Source of the DNA: Flavobacteriaceae bacterium
Lineage (GTDB): Bacteria > Bacteroidota > Bacteroidia > Flavobacteriales > Flavobacteriaceae
Direction: 5' to 3'
Length of the DNA: 64,000 bases
Assembly (NCBI GenBank): GCA_028284005.1
Contig: JANQSO010000004.1
Location: 124,001-188,000, forward strand
Made by a program: the position numbers and the translations under genes. This document shows positions 59,629-64,000 of this stretch, in pieces. The notes under the pieces are model-generated. The model saw nothing but the letters and a program-made list of their open reading frames with translations, was not told the origin of the DNA and ran no database searches. How positions within the stretch are numbered: the first letter of the stretch is position 1; every line of letters starts with the position of its first letter.

Positions 59629-62481
59629 TTATTTGCTTAAATACATTTTTCTTCGCGAATATAAATCGTAGAACTCGTCATCTTTAAGGCTATCGATGAA
59701 CAGAATACTTTCCCCTGTACTTTTCATTTCCGGCCCTAACTGTTTATTTACATTAGGAAACTTATTAAAACTAAATACAGGCTGCTTAATGGCGTATCCT
59801 TCCAAATGCGGGTCAAAATTAAAATCGGTTACTTTATTATGTCCCAACATCACTTTGGTTGCATAATTAACATAAGGTTCTTTATAGGCCTTGGAAATAA
59901 AAGGAACGGTACGGGAAGCTCTCGGGTTGGCTTCTATAATATATACCATATCATCTTTTATGGCAAACTGAATATTGATAAGACCTACAGTTTTGAGTGC
60001 CCTTGCGATCTTTACGGTATGGTCCTTAATTTGCTGCATTATAAATTCTCCCAGGTTAAAAGGAGGCAAAGTGGCGTTTGAATCTCCGGAATGTATCCCG
60101 CAAGGTTCAATATGTTCCATTATACCTATAATGTAGACATTTTCGCCGTCACAAATAGCATCGGCCTCAGCTTCAATAGCTCCATCCAGATAATGGTCCA
60201 ACAGTAATTTATTATTAGGAATTTTGCGCAGCAGGTCCACTACATGCGCCTCCAATTCTTTCTTATTGATGACAATTTTCATTCCCTGCCCCCCAAGAAC
60301 ATAGGAAGGCCTTATCAATAATGGGAAGTCTAACTGGTCCGCCAGTGCCAGAGCTTCTTCGGTGGTCTCTGCAACACCAAATTTAGGATAAGGAATGTTG
60401 TTTTCTTTCAGTAATGCAGAAAAACTTCCGCGATCCTCCGCCAGGTCAAGAGACTGGTAACTTGTACCCAGCACTTTAATTCCGTAACGATCCAGCTTTT
60501 CAGCAAGTTTTAGAGCTGTTTGCCCCCCTAACTGAACAATAACACCTTCGGGCTTTTCATGACGGATGATATCGTAAATATGCTCCCAGAATACGGGTTC
60601 AAAGTATAGCTTGTCGGCAACGTCAAAATCTGTGGAAACAGTTTCCGGGTTACAGTTGATCATAATAGTTTCATAACCAACTTCATTAGCTGCCAGGACA
60701 CCATGAACACAGCAATAATCAAATTCGATCCCCTGCCCTATCCTGTTGGGGCCCGAACCTAGAACAATGATCTTTTTTCTGTCGGTAACTACACTATCAT
60801 TTTCTGAATAAGGCGTACCGTTTGTAGCTTCCATTTCATTTTCGAAAGTCGAATAATAGTATGGAGTTTCAGCTTTAAATTCCGCCGCACAAGTATCCAC
60901 CAACTTATAGACCCGCTGAATATGCATCTCTTCCCGTTTCTTATAGACCTGACTCTCAAGGCACTTGAGCATGTGTGCGATCTGACGGTCTCCATATCCC
61001 TTTTGTTTTGCTTCTAACAATAACTCCCGGGGAATTGTTTCAAGTGTGTATTGAGAGATTTCCCGTTCGAGCATGTATAACTCTTCATACTGCCTAAGGA
61101 ACCACATATCTATCTTGGTGATCTCATGGATCCTGCTTAATGGAATCCCCATCTGGATTGCATCATAAATAACAAACACGCGATCCCAGCTCGCATCTTT
61201 CAGCTTGCCGAGGATCTGTTCATAGTCTGTATAGCTTTTCCCATCGGCTCCCAGTCCGTTCCTTTTAATTTCCAATGACTGTGTAGCCTTATGTAATGCC
61301 TCCTGAAACGACCTCCCGATTCCCATTACTTCCCCTACAGACTTCATTTGTAGTCCTAAAGTTCGCTCTGAGCCTTCAAATTTGTCAAAATTCCATCGTG
61401 GGATCTTTACGATCACATAATCCAGCGTAGGTTCAAACAGTGCCGAAGTTGATTTTGTGATTTGGTTATCCAATTCATCCAAATGATAGCCTATTGCCAG
61501 TTTGGTAGCTATTTTTGCAATAGGATATCCCGTTGCTTTTGAGGCAAGTGCAGAAGAACGTGACACACGTGGGTTAATTTCAATCGCAATGATCTCTTCT
61601 TTCTCATCCGGGCTTACGGCAAACTGTACATTACATCCTCCGGCAAAATCTCCTATACTTCGCATCATTTTAATGGCGAGGTCGCGCATTCGCTGGTAAC
61701 AGGTGTCACTTAACGTCATTGCAGGTGCAACTGTTATAGAGTCCCCGGTGTGGATTCCCATTGGATCCATGTTTTCAATGGTACAGATGATCACAACATT
61801 ATCATTGCTATCCCGAAGAAGTTCTAATTCGTATTCCTTCCATCCAAGTAAAGCTTTATCTATTAAAACTTCGTGTATGGGAGAAGCTTCGAGTCCCCGG
61901 GTCAATAATTCATCAAATTCTTCTTCGGTATGAACAAAAGAAGCACCTGTTCCTCCTAGTGTAAAAGAGGGTCGAATCACTAAAGGAAAGCCAAATTCCT
62001 GTGCTATCTCTTTTCCTGTTAAATATGAGTTAGCGATTTTAGCAGGTGCAACCGGTATACCAATCTCTACCATTAAGCTTTTAAATTGGTCACGGTCTTC
62101 GGTAATATTTATAGCTGCAATATCAACACCAATAATTTCCACATTAAAGTCTTCCCAAATACCCTTTTCATCAGCTTCAATACAAAGGTTTAATGCAGTC
62201 TGGCCCCCCATTGTGGGAAGAACTGCATCAATTTGCGGATGCTCTTTTAATATTTTTATGATCGATTTTGTGGTAAGTGGCAACAAATAGACGTGATCCG
62301 CCATAGAAGGATCTGTCATGATCGTCGCCGGATTAGAATTGATAAGAATAGTTTCTATTCCATCTTCGCGAAGCGATCGCAGTGATTGCGACCCGGAATA
62401 ATCAAATTCACAAGCCTGTCCAATGATAATAGGACCGGAACCAATAATTAAAACAGATTTTAGATTAGAGTTTTTTGGCAT
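59629..62481 (-). CDS. carB: Carbamoyl-phosphate synthase large subunit, short form
   Basis: The 950-residue protein has two ATP-grasp halves. The first starts PKNSNLKSVLIIGSGPIIIGQACEFDYSGSQ (in pieces), and the second has IVLGSGPNRIGQGIEFDYCCVHGV. Key motifs include IVIRPSFTLGG-type PLVIRPSFTLGGTGASF and LLIRPSYVLGGQGMKIV. The protein stops at GPEMKSTGESILFIDSLKDDE...MYLSK, soon after the second synthetase unit; the C-terminal MGS-like allosteric domain of E. coli CarB (1073 aa) is absent. It makes carbamoyl phosphate for arginine and pyrimidines. carA is not in the window. Confidence 0.95.
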   Translation of the reverse strand: MPKNSNLKSVLIIGSGPIIIGQACEFDYSGSQSLRSLREDGIETILINSNPATIMTDPSMADHVYLLPLTTKSIIKILKEHPQIDAVLPTMGGQTALNLCIEADEKGIWEDFNVEIIGVDIAAINITEDRDQFKSLMVEIGIPVAPAKIANSYLTGKEIAQEFGFPLVIRPSFTLGGTGASFVHTEEEFDELLTRGLEASPIHEVLIDKALLGWKEYELELLRDSNDNVVIICTIENMDPMGIHTGDSITVAPAMTLSDTCYQRMRDLAIKMMRSIGDFAGGCNVQFAVSPDEKEEIIAIEINPRVSRSSALASKATGYPIAKIATKLAIGYHLDELDNQITKSTSALFEPTLDYVIVKIPRWNFDKFEGSERTLGLQMKSVGEVMGIGRSFQEALHKATQSLEIKRNGLGADGKSYTDYEQILGKLKDASWDRVFVIYDAIQMGIPLSRIHEITKIDMWFLRQYEELYMLEREISQYTLETIPRELLLEAKQKGYGDRQIAHMLKCLESQVYKKREEMHIQRVYKLVDTCAAEFKAETPYYYSTFENEMEATNGTPYSENDSVVTDRKKIIVLGSGPNRIGQGIEFDYCCVHGVLAANEVGYETIMINCNPETVSTDFDVADKLYFEPVFWEHIYDIIRHEKPEGVIVQLGGQTALKLAEKLDRYGIKVLGTSYQSLDLAEDRGSFSALLKENNIPYPKFGVAETTEEALALADQLDFPLLIRPSYVLGGQGMKIVINKKELEAHVVDLLRKIPNNKLLLDHYLDGAIEAEADAICDGENVYIIGIMEHIEPCGIHSGDSNATLPPFNLGEFIMQQIKDHTVKIARALKTVGLINIQFAIKDDMVYIIEANPRASRTVPFISKAYKEPYVNYATKVMLGHNKVTDFNFDPHLEGYAIKQPVFSFNKFPNVNKQLGPEMKSTGESILFIDSLKDDEFYDLYSRRKMYLSK

Positions 62482-62533
62482 TTGTACAGTTACTTTTTTA
62501 GTGCGATAAAATTACGATACGACAGGGTATAAA

Positions 62534-62566
62534 AAAAAGGTGTTGCTTTTAAAACAACACCTTTTT
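62534..62566. terminator. Terminator between carB and rpmH
   Basis: AAAAAGGTGTTG (62534-62545) pairs with CAACACCTTTTT (62555-62566) around a 9-nt loop. It ends rpmH, and separates it from carB, which then needs its own promoter. Confidence 0.9.
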
Positions 62567-62584
62567 ATTTATAACTTATCAACA

Positions 62585-62743
62585 TTATTTCTTGTGACGA
62601 GTTTCAGAAGATACAGAAAGTTTCTTTCGGCCTTTCGCTCTGCGTGCAGCCAATACTTTTCTACCGTTTACAGACGCCATACGCTCTCTAAAACCGTGTT
62701 TGTTTCTTCTCTTTCTTTTTGATGGCTGAAATGTTCTTTTCAT
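62585..62743 (-). CDS. rpmH: Large-subunit ribosomal protein bL34
   Basis: A 52-residue basic protein is encoded by ATG 62743 to TAA at 62587-62585. Translation gives [20 protein letters not shown], then [21 protein letters not shown] (in two pieces), the diagnostic bL34 sequence, with a flavobacterial C-terminal tail ([11 protein letters not shown]). It has its own promoter (62807-62837) and terminator (62534-62566). Confidence 0.97.
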   Translation of the reverse strand: MKRTFQPSKRKRRNKHGFRERMASVNGRKVLAARRAKGRKKLSVSSETRHKK

Positions 62744-62806
62744 TGTAAATTAGGTTAAAACTTCTGAAAAACTTTACTTACTTAGACCTTCTCCGAAAGT
62801 CGGGTG

Positions 62807-62837
62807 CAAATATACAATCATTTTTTACTTTCACAAA
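62807..62837 (-). promoter_or_regulatory. Promoter of rpmH
   Basis: Read on the minus strand, TTTG (62837-62834), a 19-nt spacer and TATATTTG (62814-62807) match the Bacteroidota consensus, 63 nt before the rpmH start. Confidence 0.75.
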
Positions 62838-62900
62838 CGTTAAACATAAAATATTTTTGAATGTTTTTAGTACCTTTGACGCCCTATAAAAACCGAAGTT

Positions 62901-63473
62901 ATGTTCAATAAAAATATAAAGCTTGTTTTAGCCGTAATAGTGATGGGAATAGCCGTCTGGCAGTTTGTTGAAGGAAATATTGGGAACGGTATTATGTATA
63001 TCCTCCTTTCTCTCATATTTATTTTCCTTTATTTTAAGAATGAACTTATTCTACTGGCTTTTTTAAGGCTTCGGAAGCAAGACTTTCCAGGTGCCAAAAA
63101 ATGGCTGGACAAGATCCGTAACCCTGAAGCAGCTTTGGTGACCAAACAACAAGGGTATTATAATTATCTCAATGGCCTGATGGTTTCACAGACCAATATC
63201 AATGAAGCCGAAAAATATTTCAAAAAAGCCGTAAGCCTGGGGTTATCAATGGATGCGGATATGGCAATGGCAAAATTGAATCTGGCAGGTATTGCAATGA
63301 CCAAAAACAGAAAGAGAGAGGCAGAAATATTACTTTCCGAAGCCAAAAAGCTCGATAAACACAATATGATGGACGAGCAGATCAAGATGATGAAGGAACA
63401 GATGAAACGTGCCGGACAGCCCAGGCAACAGTATGGAGGCAGACGTGCAGGGCGTGGTGGACGTATGCGATAA
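62901..63473 (+). CDS. Membrane protein with TPR-like region
   Basis: The 190-residue protein has two N-terminal membrane helices (NIKLVLAVIVMGIAVWQFVE, NGIMYILLSLIFIFLYFKN) and then helical repeats of the TPR type (GYYNYLNGLMVSQTNINEAEKYFKKAV, AMAKLNLAGIAMTKNRKREAEILLSEA in pieces). The extreme C-terminus is Arg/Gly-rich (GGRRAGRGGRMR). It may scaffold at the inner membrane. A TACCTTTG box lies at 62871-62878, but no -33 element at the right distance was found. Function unknown. Confidence 0.82.
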   Translation: MFNKNIKLVLAVIVMGIAVWQFVEGNIGNGIMYILLSLIFIFLYFKNELILLAFLRLRKQDFPGAKKWLDKIRNPEAALVTKQQGYYNYLNGLMVSQTNINEAEKYFKKAVSLGLSMDADMAMAKLNLAGIAMTKNRKREAEILLSEAKKLDKHNMMDEQIKMMKEQMKRAGQPRQQYGGRRAGRGGRMR

Positions 63474-63589
63474 GCATTTTGTTCAGAATCAATCAATTAA
63501 AATTACGAGATACGGTATTTTTTTATAAAATTTTCCTTCTGTATCTGTTAAAATTTTTATTTTTACTTCAACCAATCAACTAATTGCGT

Positions 63590-64000
63590 ATGGGTAAATT
63601 TTTACTTGTTCTCTTTATGTTTACCTGCTTTTCCGCTCTTTCCCAAGAACCAGAGCCAAAAGACCTATTTTCTCAAGCGGTTGGAAAAAACATTCGGAAA
63701 TACCGGGTTGAGTCCAGGCATGCGTATAGAACCAAGGATGAAGAACGTGCCCAGTTCTTGTTTGATTCGCTCATACAGAATGTAATTAATGGTACACATC
63801 TCGATAATTTTAAGGTTAGGAAGTTCTCCGGCAGGAGAATTGAGCTCTATAAATTCGAAAAGCCCATATATTTAATTACCTATGCTTCCTGGTGTGTCCC
63901 GGGTATTGGAGAGATCCCGGCGCTCAATGACATTGCAGATGACAACTATAATGACATTGATTTTGTAGTATTGTTTTGGGGCTCTAAAAAGAAGATCAGG
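63590..64000 (+). CDS. Exported thioredoxin-fold (TlpA-like) protein, 3' end outside window
   Basis: The frame runs open from ATG 63590 to the window end (137 codons). It starts with a signal peptide (MGKFLLVLFMFTCFSALSQ) and has a thioredoxin-like segment IYLITYASWCVPGIGEIPALN. The usual TlpA WCxPC motif is here W-C102-V-P-G: the second cysteine is replaced by glycine. This would make the protein redox-inactive or a single-thiol protein. The C-terminal end cannot be judged. Confidence 0.75.
   Translation, partial: MGKFLLVLFMFTCFSALSQEPEPKDLFSQAVGKNIRKYRVESRHAYRTKDEERAQFLFDSLIQNVINGTHLDNFKVRKFSGRRIELYKFEKPIYLITYASWCVPGIGEIPALNDIADDNYNDIDFVVLFWGSKKKIR

Overview
The window reads as a chromosomal segment of a marine-type member of the Flavobacteriaceae (Bacteroidota). 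The evidence is AT-rich DNA, promoters of the Bacteroidota form (TTTG, 19 nt, TAnnTTTG, seen before HU, the tRNA, rpsF and rpmH), Por/type IX (T9SS) C-terminal sorting domains on four secreted proteins, few Shine-Dalgarno sequences, and typical flavobacterial neighbours (fmt-HU-yqgE, rpsF-rpsR-rplI, DUF4252 with an ECF sigma factor, DUF3857 pairs, a DbpA-like DEAD helicase with an RGG tail). Most of the window is housekeeping DNA with short accessory insertions. No rRNA, phage, insertion sequence or CRISPR array was seen.

Layout. 1-2.6 kb: the end of fmt, HU, YqgE, a class IV aminotransferase and a START-like protein. 2.7-3.4 kb: a tRNA-Met(CAT) followed by a small GIY-YIG nuclease gene and two further copies of the tRNA 3' end, each copy followed by its own terminator hairpin; this looks like a nuclease-linked insertion at a tRNA. 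3.5-5.2 kb: two T9SS cargo proteins. 5.4-6.8 kb: a U32 RNA-hydroxylation protein coupled to a ferredoxin. 6.9-9.3 kb: tyrosine catabolism (hppD, hmgA). 9.5-17.5 kb, all on the minus strand: the most unusual region. A C39-like/VKOR/thioredoxin-fold fusion is followed by three cysteine-rich peptides with identical-length double-glycine leaders, a C39-peptidase ABC exporter, a short HlyD-type adaptor, an AraC regulator and a secreted protein with an HEGQH motif. Together these could make, oxidise, trim and export disulfide-rich peptides; the second peptide has the C-C-CC-C-C spacing of knottin toxins.

17.9-28.6 kb: hisS, a MacB-type permease, rplI-rpsR-rpsF, a LytTR regulator, priA, a CHI-like protein, YihY, nadC and rlmH. 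28.6-39.3 kb: a methyltransferase, a TPR protein, an ECF42-like sigma factor with its YCII partner, the RGG DEAD helicase, an ITP/XTP pyrophosphatase, a SPOUT methyltransferase and a zinc-less SIRT5-like sirtuin. 39.3-46.5 kb: purB, an ECF/anti-sigma/DUF4252 operon, an S41 peptidase and a BtuB-type TonB receptor. A cobalamin riboswitch sits between this receptor and a divergent BtuF-C-D-like ABC operon (46.8-49.7 kb).

49.9-64 kb: rmuC, a T9SS protein, a periplasmic operon (cupredoxin, cytochrome c, YceI, OB-fold, beta-barrel DUF5777), two DUF3857 proteins, a carB that lacks the C-terminal allosteric domain, rpmH, and a thioredoxin-fold protein cut by the window end. All functional calls rest on reading motifs and remembered family features. 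No database search was run.
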